A stretch of DNA of 64,000 nt. Origin: Bacteroidia bacterium (GTDB taxonomy: Bacteria > Bacteroidota > Bacteroidia > 2-12-FULL-35-15). The DNA lies in contig JAURXZ010000016.1 in assembly GCA_030654175.1 (NCBI GenBank), positions 124,001-188,000 of the forward strand. The letters are read 5' to 3'. The notes under the pieces are model-generated. The model was not told the DNA's origin. It saw nothing but the letters and a program-made list of their open reading frames with translations, and did no database searches. Shown in pieces: positions 17,919-26,632 of the stretch. The number at the start of each line of letters is the position of its first letter. Position 1 is the first letter of the stretch. The translations under genes and the position numbers were made by a program.

Positions 17919-18422
17919 TTAATGAACTTTTTCATAAATAATAAAATCATGCTCATACTTGTTCTTTTCATCAACAATACCTTTTCTACGCTCGGTTTCT
18001 TTCCATTCAGCAGGATCTATTGCAGGAAAGAACACATCCCCCTCAAATGAATGATAAATTTTAGTGACATATAATTTATCAACGGAATACAAACATTGAT
18101 TAAAAATTTCAGCACCTCCAATTATAAAAATTTCTTCGTCACTTTTTTGTTTTGCTATTTCAACTGCCTCGTCAATCGAGCCAACAACAATTGCTCCGGG
18201 TGCATGATAATCTTTTTGACGGGTAATAATAATATTAGTTCTGTTCGGTAATGGACGAAATTTTTCAGGAATAGACTCGTAATTTTTCCTTCCGGTGATC
18301 ACACAATGCCCTGTGGTTTTCTCTTTGAAAAATTTCATATCAGCAGGTAAATGCCAAATGAGTGCATTATCTTTCCCAATCACATTGTTTTCATCAACAG
18401 CTACTATAATTGAAATGGTCAT
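17919..18422 (-). CDS. folA: Dihydrofolate reductase
   Basis: DHFR regenerates tetrahydrofolate with NADPH, mainly repairing the dihydrofolate produced by ThyA. The 167-aa protein has IIVAVDENNVIGKDNALIWHLPADMKFFK (Trp/Pro substrate loop and acidic Asp27-equivalent), TGHCVITGRKNYESIP, the NADPH-binding EIFIIGGAEIFNQ, and a C-terminal KNKYEHDFIIYEK. Length and motifs are normal. It is separated from thyA by a small four-helix-bundle gene and flanking repeats. Confidence 0.95.
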   Translation of the reverse strand: MTISIIVAVDENNVIGKDNALIWHLPADMKFFKEKTTGHCVITGRKNYESIPEKFRPLPNRTNIIITRQKDYHAPGAIVVGSIDEAVEIAKQKSDEEIFIIGGAEIFNQCLYSVDKLYVTKIYHSFEGDVFFPAIDPAEWKETERRKGIVDEKNKYEHDFIIYEKVH

Positions 18423-18426
18423 TTGT

Positions 18427-18467
18427 TAATTGTCATTAGTGATTAGTCATTAGTCATTAGTCATTAT
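18427..18467. repeat. GTCATTA word repeat, left flank of IVP gene
   Basis: Tandem GTCATTA words (GTCATTAGTGATTAGTCATT and following) lie between folA and the four-helix-bundle gene. They are complementary to the AATGACTAA/AATGACCAA words at 18858-18922 on the other side, so the small gene sits in an inverted-repeat frame. Confidence 0.7.
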
Positions 18468-18838
18468 GGAACCAAACTCTGTTTGCCAATAGATTTAATA
18501 TAAGCATTTAGCTTGATATGAATTGTTTCAAGTTTTGTTATAAATAATGAATGCTGATCTTCTGTTATAAGTTTTCTGCTATTTGCTTTTCGCAGCCAGG
18601 TTTTAGTTTCTAAAACTGAACCTCTGCTGTAGTAACAAAATTGTTTGTTTTCTTTGTAATGAAATCTTCCATACCCTTCAGCAATATTTGCAGCAATTGA
18701 ATCAGAAGAACGGATCATTTGTTTACCAATAGTATCTTGTGCTAAAAAACTCCAATTTATTGCAATATCCCAAATGTTTTCGCCAAATTCCATAGATAAT
18801 TGATAAACCTCTAATTCTTCAAGTCTATATTGCTTCAT
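18464..18838 (-). CDS. Four-helix-bundle protein (23S rRNA IVP family)
   Basis: A 124-aa protein of the small four-helix-bundle family first seen inside 23S rRNA intervening sequences. Signatures: LEVYQLSMEFGENIWD, the central QMIRSSDSIAANIAEGYGR, and SRGSVLETKTWLRKA. These proteins form pentameric bundles, bind nucleic acid in some systems (related to the Avd protein of diversity-generating retroelements), and have no settled cellular role. No reverse transcriptase or variable repeat is nearby. Inverted short-word repeats flank it on both sides between folA and thyA, suggesting it arrived as a unit. Confidence 0.88.
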   Translation of the reverse strand: MKQYRLEELEVYQLSMEFGENIWDIAINWSFLAQDTIGKQMIRSSDSIAANIAEGYGRFHYKENKQFCYYSRGSVLETKTWLRKANSRKLITEDQHSLFITKLETIHIKLNAYIKSIGKQSLVP

Positions 18839-18857
18839 TTTGTTAATATTTTTTTTA

Positions 18858-18922
18858 ACATAACGACTAACAACTAATACCTAATCCCAAATGACCAATG
18901 ACCAATGACTAATACCCAATGA
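18858..18922. repeat. AATGACTAA word repeat, right flank of IVP gene
   Basis: Degenerate tandem words (AACGACTAACAACTAATACC, then AATGACCAATGACCAATGAC) fill the thyA-IVP spacer. They are the inverted counterpart of the repeat at 18427-18467. Confidence 0.7.
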
Positions 18923-19717
18923 CTACACAGCAACAGCCGCCTTTATATGTGGATGAGGATCATAACCTTCCAATGTAAAATCTTCAAATTTAAATTCGAA
19001 AATGCTTTTTACTTCAGGATTGATTTTTAATGTTGGTAATTTACGAAGATCCCTGGTCAATTGAAGTTTAGCTTGTTCAAGGTGATTGGAATACAAATGT
19101 GCATCACCCAATGTGTGAATAAATTCACCCGGTTTTAAATTACAAACTTGAGCAATCATTAAAGTTAATATAGCATACGATGCAATGTTAAAGGGGACTC
19201 CTAAAAATATATCGGCACTGCGCTGATATAGTTGGCAACTTAATTTCCCATCGGCCACGTAAAACTGAAAAAAAGCATGACAAGGAGGCAATTTCATTTT
19301 ATCAATTTCGCCAACATTCCAGGCGCTCACGATCATTCTGCGGCTGTCAGGATTATTTTTTATTTGTTCAACAACCTGCGTGATCTGATCAATATGCCGA
19401 CCATCGGCAGTAGGCCAACTGCGCCATTGAGATCCGTATACAGGTCCAAGGTTTCCATTTTCATCTGCCCATTCATCCCAAATGTGAACACCGTTTTCAG
19501 TTAAATATTTGATGTTAGTATCCCCCTTTAAAAACCATAACAATTCATGTAAAATGGATTTTAAATGAAGTTTTTTTGTGGTCAGCATCGGAAAGCCATC
19601 CTGCAGATCGAACCGCATCTGATAACCAAAAACACTAATGGTTCCGGTCCCTGTTCTATCTGTTTTGGTTGCTCCTTTATCCAAAACATGTTGCATTAAA
19701 TCGTGGTATTGTTTCAT
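18923..19717 (-). CDS. thyA: Thymidylate synthase
   Basis: ThyA methylates dUMP to dTMP with methylene-tetrahydrofolate, yielding dihydrofolate. The 264-aa protein has the E. coli-type length and the catalytic Cys146 in [11 protein letters not shown]. Other motifs: [40 protein letters not shown] (folate binding), [22 protein letters not shown] (dUMP phosphate and base contacts) and [12 protein letters not shown]. It is upstream of folA on the same strand, so production and recycling of dihydrofolate are genetically linked. Confidence 0.97.
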   Translation of the reverse strand: MKQYHDLMQHVLDKGATKTDRTGTGTISVFGYQMRFDLQDGFPMLTTKKLHLKSILHELLWFLKGDTNIKYLTENGVHIWDEWADENGNLGPVYGSQWRSWPTADGRHIDQITQVVEQIKNNPDSRRMIVSAWNVGEIDKMKLPPCHAFFQFYVADGKLSCQLYQRSADIFLGVPFNIASYAILTLMIAQVCNLKPGEFIHTLGDAHLYSNHLEQAKLQLTRDLRKLPTLKINPEVKSIFEFKFEDFTLEGYDPHPHIKAAVAV

Positions 19718-19749
19718 TTATAATTTAAGTATTTTATTTTTAATTTTTT

Positions 19750-19838
19750 TTAACACAGAGAGCACGGAGATAAAAGAGTTTCACAGAGTTTTTACTTTCT
19801 CTGCGAAACTCAAAAGCCTTTGTGAGCTCTGCGTTTAA
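19750..19838. repeat. Nested inverted repeat between thyA and the SPFH gene
   Basis: Outer arms TTAACACAGAG (19750-19760) and CTCTGCGTTTAA (19827-19838) enclose inner arms GAGTTTCACAGAG (19776-19788) and CTCTGCGAAACTC (19799-19811). The words are of the CACAGAG kind that recurs as dispersed intergenic repeats in many bacterial genomes. It may act as a terminator for the upstream SPFH gene. Confidence 0.7.
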
Positions 19839-19841
19839 CAA

Positions 19842-21755
19842 TTATTTTTTTGCATTCCCACCATCATCCTTTTTAGTAGCATCGATCATCTCCATTAATT
19901 TCAATCCCAACAATCCATTCATTGGATTTGCTTCACCACCGCTACCATTGATAAGTACTTCAGGAATAATTTTAATTTTCCCTTTACCTATTTCTTCAGT
20001 GATCTTGTACTTGGTGAAATTATCGCCACCCATTGCACCCACAGCTAATTGGTAAGCTTCGGCAGTTGATTTTCCGATCGCTAATATCTTTCCGGCTTCG
20101 GCATTACCTGTAACTACAATTTTTTCAGCGTCAGCATTTGCGTTTAATTTTGTTGCCTCGGAATCGGCTTGCGCTTTGTATCTTGTTGCTTCTGCAGATG
20201 CATTTGCACGCATCTTTATTGTCTCCGCTTCAGCCTGAACAGCAAGCTTTATGCTTGTTGCATCACCTTCGGCTTTCTTTACTGTAGCATTTGCAGTACG
20301 TTCAGCAATTTCCACACTTTGCTGGGCTTTTACAATTTCTTTTTGCATGTCAGCAATTGCAGTTTCTTTTTCCACACCCTGACGTTTCTCTTGCGCTTTC
20401 TTCTGAGTCTCAAATGTCAACTCTTCCTCTTGTGCAATTTTACGATCGGTTAATGTTTTCATTAATGATGCCGGTGGAACAATGTCTCCGATCAAAGTAT
20501 CCACGGCATTTACATTATATTGCTCCAATACTTTTGAGATGTGTTCTTTTGCTGATTGCTGACGTTCCTTCCGTGTACCAAGGAAAGAAATCACATCGCT
20601 ATCCTGTGCCGAGTTACGGAAATAGTTTCCGATAGTGGGTTCCAGAACTTGTGATACAAGGTTGTTCATATTACCGAAACGCGCAATTACTTTTGGCGCA
20701 TCTGCCGAAGGAATGTGAATGATCTGAGCTACATCTAAATTAAAAGGGAAACCATCTTTTGATCGAACAGTAATGGTGGATAAATTTTTATCCAGATCAT
20801 GTGATTCAGAACGGGCACTAGCCCAATTAAGTACCAAATTAGTAGTTGGCACTAATTCCACTTTCATAATGTATTTATTTATCGGATATTTACCAGGCCC
20901 ATAAGGTATATTCCATACGCCTTTGAAGCCTTTCTCCATAATATTACCATGCTTGAACGAATCACCACTCAGATCCTTTCCCTCTTGCCCTATATATGAA
21001 ATCACAACTCCAACATTACCAATTGGAATTTCGGTCATTGGGATCTCTTCAATGTTTAGAGCCCATGGATTAATATTGTATGAACCTGCCAAAACAATTT
21101 GTGGCTGCAAACCTCTGTTTCCGCCATTTTTAAGAAAAGCATCAATGTCTTGAAAATTATTATGACCCTCTACTATTTTACCTGCAATTTGATCATCTTC
21201 AATTGGATGCCCGTCAAGGGTAGTTACAACCCCTACCATACTTTCTCGGATACTGATCATATCAGCTTCAATACCTGAAAACAAATGAGTATTGATACGA
21301 TAGGATCCCGCAGTTATATAAGCAGCCTGGCGCCCTTTTTGTCCACCGGAATTTAAAAATTTTTCTGCATCCTGAAAATTATCACAATCAACTTTGCGGC
21401 CTAAGATAGCACCTGTTGGAATTTCAGCACCATCTTTCGCTAATATCAAAACAATTTTCCCTTGTGGAACAATGACGAAAGGTTGTAATATAATTTCATA
21501 TTGCCAAACCCATTTCCCAAAATAGAGTCCGGGAGCTAATGTTTTTGCCTGAAACCCGGCTTCGCCATTGGTAGCGATAATGCGATTATCGGGCATTTCT
21601 TTGAATTCACCAAACAGCACGAATTTTTTAGTAACTAATCCAATTCTATCTTCAGGGATTATAACCATTCCAAATAAAATGCGGAGAATAATTTTGTAAA
21701 GCAAAATCATTAAGATGGGCACAGCAATCCACCAATAGTTAATCAGGTAATTCAT
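19842..21755 (-). CDS. SPFH/band-7 membrane protein with internal tandem repeats
   Basis: A 637-aa flotillin-like protein. I start at ATG 21755; a longer frame from TTG 21785 is less likely. An N-terminal membrane segment (about 5-35) is followed by two units of about 75 residues, each with the pattern G-KIV-G-x-NFQD-xx-FL-xx-GG-xx-G (KFLNSGGQKGRQAAYITAGSY, then AFLKNGGNRGLQPQIVLAGSY). Next comes the SPFH domain (about 270-440) and a long Ala/Glu/Lys coiled coil (about 440-580) of the flotillin kind. The repeat-SPFH-helix order recalls eukaryotic major vault protein. Probable role: membrane scaffold oligomer. No NfeD partner is adjacent. Residue numbers here are approximate. Confidence 0.85.
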   Translation of the reverse strand: MNYLINYWWIAVPILMILLYKIILRILFGMVIIPEDRIGLVTKKFVLFGEFKEMPDNRIIATNGEAGFQAKTLAPGLYFGKWVWQYEIILQPFVIVPQGKIVLILAKDGAEIPTGAILGRKVDCDNFQDAEKFLNSGGQKGRQAAYITAGSYRINTHLFSGIEADMISIRESMVGVVTTLDGHPIEDDQIAGKIVEGHNNFQDIDAFLKNGGNRGLQPQIVLAGSYNINPWALNIEEIPMTEIPIGNVGVVISYIGQEGKDLSGDSFKHGNIMEKGFKGVWNIPYGPGKYPINKYIMKVELVPTTNLVLNWASARSESHDLDKNLSTITVRSKDGFPFNLDVAQIIHIPSADAPKVIARFGNMNNLVSQVLEPTIGNYFRNSAQDSDVISFLGTRKERQQSAKEHISKVLEQYNVNAVDTLIGDIVPPASLMKTLTDRKIAQEEELTFETQKKAQEKRQGVEKETAIADMQKEIVKAQQSVEIAERTANATVKKAEGDATSIKLAVQAEAETIKMRANASAEATRYKAQADSEATKLNANADAEKIVVTGNAEAGKILAIGKSTAEAYQLAVGAMGGDNFTKYKITEEIGKGKIKIIPEVLINGSGGEANPMNGLLGLKLMEMIDATKKDDGGNAKK

Positions 21756-22128
21756 GAAAGATATATTTAGAGATGTGAAATACAATTACAGCATGTAAAT
21801 GCAATGTAAAAGTACTTTGATTTTTACTCGGGGTATATGTAAAACGGGCTAATAATATTAACAAACTATTAACCGATAATTTTAGATTAAAACTCAAGTA
21901 ATGATAGCTGATAGGAAGCAAGAGTGACGAGCAATAAGATGCTAACGGCTAAATATGCGCCTTTTAGCGCATATTTTTTGTTGTGTGCCGTTGTTGATTT
22001 TTTGTCTTTTCGTTACATTAAAGTCCAAACACACAATGGGCCTAACGCATCAGCCGTAATATTTTTTCAATAACTTAACGGTCGAAACACACTCTGGTCG
22101 TGACACTGCTCCGCTTAACAAAGTCCGC
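21756..22128. other. Intergenic region with hairpins, no gene seen
   Basis: This 373-bp spacer has no credible gene. It holds a perfect hairpin AAATATGCGC/GCGCATATTT (21951-21976) followed by TTTTTG, terminator-like on the plus strand although no plus-strand gene precedes it; complementary pieces ACGGCT (21945-21950) and AGCCGT (22052-22057); TTGTGTG (21981-21987) with CACACAA (22030-22036); and a GGGCCTAACGCATCAGCC segment like the edge at 272. It is the left boundary of the orphan-gene islet. Confidence 0.55.
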
Positions 22129-22557
22129 TTACAAGTTTGTTTTGACACGCTTATCTGGAAAATTTATGGCTATAAAAAAAGCTAAAATTCCAGAAAAAGT
22201 AAGAATGATTTCTGCGTACAGGCTAAAAGTCCGTTCTCCATGAGTTATAAGATTAATCAACTTGATAATAGAACTCTGATCAACAATAGCCGCAGATAAA
22301 TCAAACGTAAATATAAAGAGTACAAAAAGTATTAAACTTGAAATTAGATTATTTTCTATTCTCAATTTTTCTAGAACTAAAACAATAATTAAATTCATAA
22401 TGCCAGCAAGTCCATTAAACATTAATGAACCAATCAAAGCATAGCCAAAAGAACTTGAGAAACCAGAAGCAATGTTATAAAGCAAATTAAATATTAAAAT
22501 ATTAAACAAATGATACCGACTAACCAACAGTAATCTGTTTTTTAATTCCATGCTCAT
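22129..22557 (-). CDS. Small orphan membrane protein
   Basis: A 142-aa protein with four hydrophobic segments (about 15-38, 42-65, 75-97 and 115-135) and basic ends (KNRLLLVSRYH at the N-terminus, PDKRVKTNL at the C-terminus). I do not recognise the family. It starts at ATG 22557; a second Met lies two codons later. Both flanks are palindrome-rich spacers, and the neighbour downstream is another short protein of unknown role. The lack of recognisable relatives, the AT-rich composition and the surroundings suggest a recently acquired accessory gene. Confidence 0.6.
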   Translation of the reverse strand: MSMELKNRLLLVSRYHLFNILIFNLLYNIASGFSSSFGYALIGSLMFNGLAGIMNLIIVLVLEKLRIENNLISSLILFVLFIFTFDLSAAIVDQSSIIKLINLITHGERTFSLYAEIILTFSGILAFFIAINFPDKRVKTNL

Positions 22558-22593
22558 TATTTTCTCTTTTATTTAAAATGTTATTATAACTGT

Positions 22594-22835
22594 TAGTTTC
22601 GACTTGCAAAGTCAGTCGAAACTGTATTTGTCATTGGACAATGGCACACAACGTTTGGCAGCCTTGCGATGTGCTGGTTTAGAAAGCACAAAACTGTCTG
22701 CTACCACAAATATAAATTAAAAGCACAACTGGTTATAGCAAATGTTTAGAAATAAATTTATACCGATTTAATAAACATTTGCAACTTGCACAAAGCCCAG
22801 CATATTGCAAGGGTGCTGTTATGCCTTCGTTGTTT
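22594..22835. repeat. Long imperfect palindrome with attC-like arrangement
   Basis: The left arm GGCAGCCTTGCGATGTGCTGG (22657-22677; 21 nt counted, key blocks CTTGC and TGCTGG) pairs imperfectly with 22798-22820 (CCAGCATATTGCAAGGGTGC). Nested inside is a perfect 11-bp pair, GCAAATGTTTA (22738-22748) with TAAACATTTGC (22772-22782). Just outside is a separate hairpin AGTTTCGACT/AGTCGAAACT (22595-22604/22613-22622). The edges ACAACGTTTGGC and GTGCTGTTATGCC resemble the AAC/GTT boxes of integron attC sites, but no integrase is in the window. Confidence 0.6.
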
Positions 22836-22845
22836 TTATGTCTAC

Positions 22846-23388
22846 CTATTGTTTGTCAATTATTGGCAAGGAGTCAAGTTTTTCAAGGTTTTTGTAATCT
22901 ATTTCCTCTCTGATATTACCTTCTTCATCCCATGTTTTCCAAGTTCCAATGTCTTGCCCATTGAATCGAATTTCTTGACAGCTTAATTGTCCATTGCAAT
23001 GATAGGAGCTCGATGGTCCAAATGCATTTCCTTTATAAAAAATCCCCTCAAATCTAAATTTCCCGTCTTTACATATTTCTCGTCTTAGTTCAAAATTGTG
23101 GTCTGCGCTAAAAAAAAATTCTAAGCGCATTATATTGGAATTATTTTCATAACCTTTTGTTGAAAATTCTATTCCTTGGTAAAATAAATGTTCGCGTCTA
23201 AATGTACTGTCTTTGTTAAATCCAATTGTTGTGCTGTCTGGTTTTAATTTGGATGATTGACTTAGAATTTCGGTTTTCGTGTCGGTATACCACTTGTCTG
23301 CTAGTAATAACCTCTTGTCGTCACTTGAGCAACGAACGAAAAAAATTCCAATTGCAATAAGAAATAATGTTTTTTTGATTTGTTTCAT
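22846..23388 (-). CDS. Orphan lipoprotein with a MORN-like repeat
   Basis: A 180-aa protein with a lipoprotein signal: MKQIKKTLFLIAIGIFFVRC, lipidated Cys at residue 20, followed by SSDDK, so it is likely anchored in the outer membrane or exported. The C-terminal GTWKTWDEEGNIREEIDY resembles the antitoxin/MORN_2-type repeat (GxWxxYxxxGxxxxxxxY). The rest (residues 40-140) is unrecognised and contains four further cysteines (DGKFRFEG region and SYHCNGQLSCQE). Role unknown; it sits with the small membrane protein in a palindrome-bounded islet. Confidence 0.7.
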   Translation of the reverse strand: MKQIKKTLFLIAIGIFFVRCSSDDKRLLLADKWYTDTKTEILSQSSKLKPDSTTIGFNKDSTFRREHLFYQGIEFSTKGYENNSNIMRLEFFFSADHNFELRREICKDGKFRFEGIFYKGNAFGPSSSYHCNGQLSCQEIRFNGQDIGTWKTWDEEGNIREEIDYKNLEKLDSLPIIDKQ

Positions 23389-23524
23389 AATACTAAGTGT
23401 CTTTTAACAATGAGGCATAACATATCGCTAAACGCATGTTTATCTAATTACAAATAATTGTAAATGATTGTAATTGCCTATTGTAAGTGGGGGCAATACG
23501 TTTGCTGAACTTTATTCAACAATA

Positions 23525-24778
23525 CTAATGACTTACAGTTTTCAATTCGTCAGGATTGTGCTTGTGTTTGAAGAAAATTGCAAATGCAATGGCAATTATC
23601 AAAGCATAAAATGCAAAGGAAAGCCAGATCGATTGCCAGTCTTTCACCGCACCTGTAGTGAAATATTTATCAATTGCAAAGCCACTTATGGAACTACCAA
23701 GAACAGCCCCAATACCATTGGTCATCATCATAAATAAGCCTTGGGCGCTGGAACGAATTGTTGAATCCGTTGAAGTTTCTATAAATAAGGATCCTGAAAT
23801 ATTAAAGAAATCGAATGCCATTCCGTAAACAATACAGGACATAATGATCATCCATAAACCTGCCGAAGGATCACCGTAAGCGAACAATCCAAAGCGTAGC
23901 ACCCAGGCAATCATTGAAAATAGCATCACTTGTTTGATTCCAAAACGTTTTAAGAAAAACGGGATTGCCAATATAAATAAGGTTTCAGAAATTTGAGAGA
24001 TCGACATTATTATGGTTGAATATTTCACAACAAATGAATTTTCATATTCCGGAACATTTGCAAAATCGGAAAGAAAAGTGTCTCCGTACATGTTTGTTAA
24101 TTGCAGGGCAGCACCCAAAAACATGGAGAACACAAAAAATAAAGCAATTTTATAAGTACCAAAAAGTTTAAAAGCATTTAAACCTAATTTGTGTATAAAA
24201 GTTGAATTTTCAGAAATTAGTTTTTGCGGTGGGCATTTAGGCAAGAAAAAAGAGTACACCCCTAAAGCGATTGCTGCAACCGCGGATATGTAAAACATAT
24301 TTGCAGATGCTTTATTCCCGGAAAGATTGGTTATCCACATTGCTGCAATGAATCCGATAGTACCCCAAACACGAATGGGTGGAAATACTTTTATTACATC
24401 AAAATCATTGTTTTTTAATATCGTGTAGGCTATAGAATTAGATAAGGAAATGGTTGGCATATAACAAAGCATGGCCATAAATATTACCCAGAAAAACGAA
24501 GTTGGATTATCCACCTGAGGAATGTAACAGAGTATTAAACCGCCCAAAATATGGAGAATCCCGTATAATTTCTCAGCATTGATCCATTTGTCGGCAATGA
24601 TTCCTGTTAAAGCAGGCATTATAATTGAAGAAAGTCCCAATGTTGAGAATATGGCACCAAATTCAGCACCACTCCACTGTTTGGTTGCAAACCAATAATT
24701 TCCAACGGTAATTAACCAGGCCCCCCAAATAAAAAACTGAAGAAAACTCATTAAAGTAAGACGAAACTTAATACTCAT
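23525..24778 (-). CDS. MFS nucleoside permease-like transporter
   Basis: A 417-aa protein with about twelve membrane segments, resembling the nucleoside:H+ symporter (NupG/XapB) branch of the major facilitator superfamily. Signatures: LTLMSFLQFFIWGAWLITVGNYW at the N-terminus, GLSSIIMPALTGIIADKWINAEKL (the loop 2-3 MFS motif), FPPIRVWGTIGFIAAMW, and a C-terminal MSCIVYGMAFDFFNISGSLFIE. Probable function is uptake of nucleosides across the inner membrane. It starts at ATG 24778. The spacer upstream (24779-24900) holds half of a GCCACGAATT-type repeat. Confidence 0.85.
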   Translation of the reverse strand: MSIKFRLTLMSFLQFFIWGAWLITVGNYWFATKQWSGAEFGAIFSTLGLSSIIMPALTGIIADKWINAEKLYGILHILGGLILCYIPQVDNPTSFFWVIFMAMLCYMPTISLSNSIAYTILKNNDFDVIKVFPPIRVWGTIGFIAAMWITNLSGNKASANMFYISAVAAIALGVYSFFLPKCPPQKLISENSTFIHKLGLNAFKLFGTYKIALFFVFSMFLGAALQLTNMYGDTFLSDFANVPEYENSFVVKYSTIIMSISQISETLFILAIPFFLKRFGIKQVMLFSMIAWVLRFGLFAYGDPSAGLWMIIMSCIVYGMAFDFFNISGSLFIETSTDSTIRSSAQGLFMMMTNGIGAVLGSSISGFAIDKYFTTGAVKDWQSIWLSFAFYALIIAIAFAIFFKHKHNPDELKTVSH

Positions 24779-24900
24779 AGCGTTCTAATTTTAAGATATT
24801 TATTTCCGGAAAGGATGGCAGCAATTCCACAAAGTATTATTCAAAGAAAATTAAAAATACAGATCTTAAATTTGAGTAATTCGTGGCAAGTTAACTCCGA

Positions 24901-25494
24901 TTATGATTTCTTGCGATTATTTAACTCATCACGTATTTTTGATGCCTTCTCGTAATCCTCATCATGCAAAGCAGTTTCCAACATTTGCTTTAGTTCTTCA
25001 CTTGATTTTTTCAAGAAATCGGTCTCTTCAACTTCCACCATTTCACCCGGTGATATATTGTCGTTTGCTGCAGCTAAAGCATCTTCATCTAAAATAATTC
25101 CTGCTTGTGATAATATAAACTCATAGGTATTAATAGGGCAGTTGAAACGAACAGCAAGTGCAATGGCATCAGAAGTACGCGCATCGATCTCTACTTCTTT
25201 ACCATTATTGTCACAAATTAGTTTGGCAAAAAATATCCCTTCCACCAAATTATATATGATCACTTCACTTACGTTGATATCAAATCCTTTCGCAAAACTT
25301 CTGAACAGATCATGAGTGAGCGGACGACTTGGCGTCATTTTTTCCAATTCAATTGCAATCGCCTGCGCCTCGAAACCACCAATTATAATAGGTAATCTGC
25401 GTTTACCTTTGGCTTCACCCAAAACAAGTGCATAAGCGCCAGTTTGCGTTTGGCTGTATGATAGTCCTACAATTTCTAATTTAACTTTTTTCAC
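24901..25494 (-). CDS. Bifunctional nuclease (DUF151) with UVR motif
   Basis: A 197-aa protein: the DUF151/BFN domain (about 1-135) with LPIIIGGFEAQAIAIELE, RPLTHDLF and DARTSDAIALAVRFNCPI, then a C-terminal UvrB/UvrC-type motif ALHDEDYEKASKIRDELNNRK. Plant BFN proteins cut RNA and DNA, and bacterial relatives are conserved but poorly defined. The start is GTG 25494; no in-frame ATG precedes the conserved KKVKLEIVGLSYSQ segment. It lies between the transporter and etfA, and the following spacer contains AATCCGAAAT word repeats. Confidence 0.88.
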   Translation of the reverse strand: MKKVKLEIVGLSYSQTQTGAYALVLGEAKGKRRLPIIIGGFEAQAIAIELEKMTPSRPLTHDLFRSFAKGFDINVSEVIIYNLVEGIFFAKLICDNNGKEVEIDARTSDAIALAVRFNCPINTYEFILSQAGIILDEDALAAANDNISPGEMVEVEETDFLKKSSEELKQMLETALHDEDYEKASKIRDELNNRKKS

Positions 25495-25604
25495 AATGAT
25501 CTTTTTTTAAATCCCCTTAATACTAATTATTGCGGACTGCGAATTGCCAAAATTGCGGAGTTAATGGTTATCAATCCGAAATCAAAAATCCGAAATCCGA
25601 AATT

Positions 25605-26579
25605 TTAATTCTGGTTCGCTTTGAAATCTTTTATTGCCTGAATTAATTTAGGTACAACTTCAAATGCATCACCAACAATACCATAATCGGCAGATTTGAA
25701 AAATGGTGCATCTTTATCGGAATTAATTACAACAATTGTTTTGCTTCCATTAACGCCTGCTAAATGTTGAATAGCGCCAGAAATACCAATAGCAAAATAT
25801 AAATTAGGACGGATAGCAACTCCTGTTTGTCCCACATGCTCATGGTGTGGACGCCAGTGCATATCAGCAACCGGGCGGGAGCAAGCTGTTGCTGCACCAA
25901 GTGATTTCGCTAGCTCTTCTATCATTCCCCAATTTTCCGGTCCTTTCATTCCACGACCTGCAGACACAACTAACTCAGCATCCGGCAAATTTAATTCGGA
26001 AGTATCTTTTTTAACTTCCTTAACTTTTACAGGAGAAGTAACGTTATCCAAATTAACAGCAAAATCAACTACTTCAGCTGTCTCATCCATTAATATTACC
26101 GGGAAAGAATTTGGCAATAATGAAATGATCTTTTTTGCTGAATTGATACTATAAACTGCTGTTGCTTTTCCAGAAAATACATTTTTCATTACAGAAAAAG
26201 AATCACCTGAAATAACAGGATTATCAACCGCACCTGCCACAATTCCGGCTTTAAATTTGGCTGCGATACGTGGTGCCACTTCTTTTCCGGTAAAATCGTG
26301 AGAGAAAATAATAATGGTAGCGTTTTCCGCATTAGCAGCTTGCTCAATAGCTTCAGCTAAATATTTCCCATCAAAATTTGACAGTTTATCATTCTTTAAT
26401 TTTAAAACTTTTTTAGCACCTGCTCTTCCAAGATCAGATATATCGGCATCACCGCCAACAATAATGGCAGTTACCGAAGTGTTCAGTTGAGCTGCAATTC
26501 GTCTGCCATAATTTACGGCTTCTAAAGAAGCTTTTTTTATCTTGCCTTTTCCTATTTCTGTATATACTAATACTGACAT
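25605..26579 (-). CDS. etfA: Electron transfer flavoprotein alpha subunit
   Basis: ETF carries electrons from acyl-CoA dehydrogenases to the quinone pool. The 324-aa alpha subunit has the C-terminal FAD-binding domain: VVSAGRGMKGPENWGMIEELA, GAATACSRPVADMHWRPHHEHVGQTG, YFAIGISGAIQHLAGVNGSKTIVVIN and KDAPFFKSADYGIVGDA. Length is normal. It is downstream of etfB with a spacer of about 100 bp that contains an inverted repeat. Confidence 0.95.
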   Translation of the reverse strand: MSVLVYTEIGKGKIKKASLEAVNYGRRIAAQLNTSVTAIIVGGDADISDLGRAGAKKVLKLKNDKLSNFDGKYLAEAIEQAANAENATIIIFSHDFTGKEVAPRIAAKFKAGIVAGAVDNPVISGDSFSVMKNVFSGKATAVYSINSAKKIISLLPNSFPVILMDETAEVVDFAVNLDNVTSPVKVKEVKKDTSELNLPDAELVVSAGRGMKGPENWGMIEELAKSLGAATACSRPVADMHWRPHHEHVGQTGVAIRPNLYFAIGISGAIQHLAGVNGSKTIVVINSDKDAPFFKSADYGIVGDAFEVVPKLIQAIKDFKANQN

Positions 26580-26632
26580 GTTTTTTAATTTTAGAGTTTT
26601 TTAATTTTTTAGTTGTACGTTGAATGTTAAAC

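Noticed and set aside
18464-18838. Diversity-generating retroelement suggested by the Avd-like four-helix protein
   Set aside because: No reverse transcriptase, template repeat or variable repeat is visible nearby; IVP family is a better match.
22594-22835. Calling the palindromes true integron attC sites
   Set aside because: The core boxes match only loosely and no IntI-type integrase is in the window; kept as a hypothesis only.
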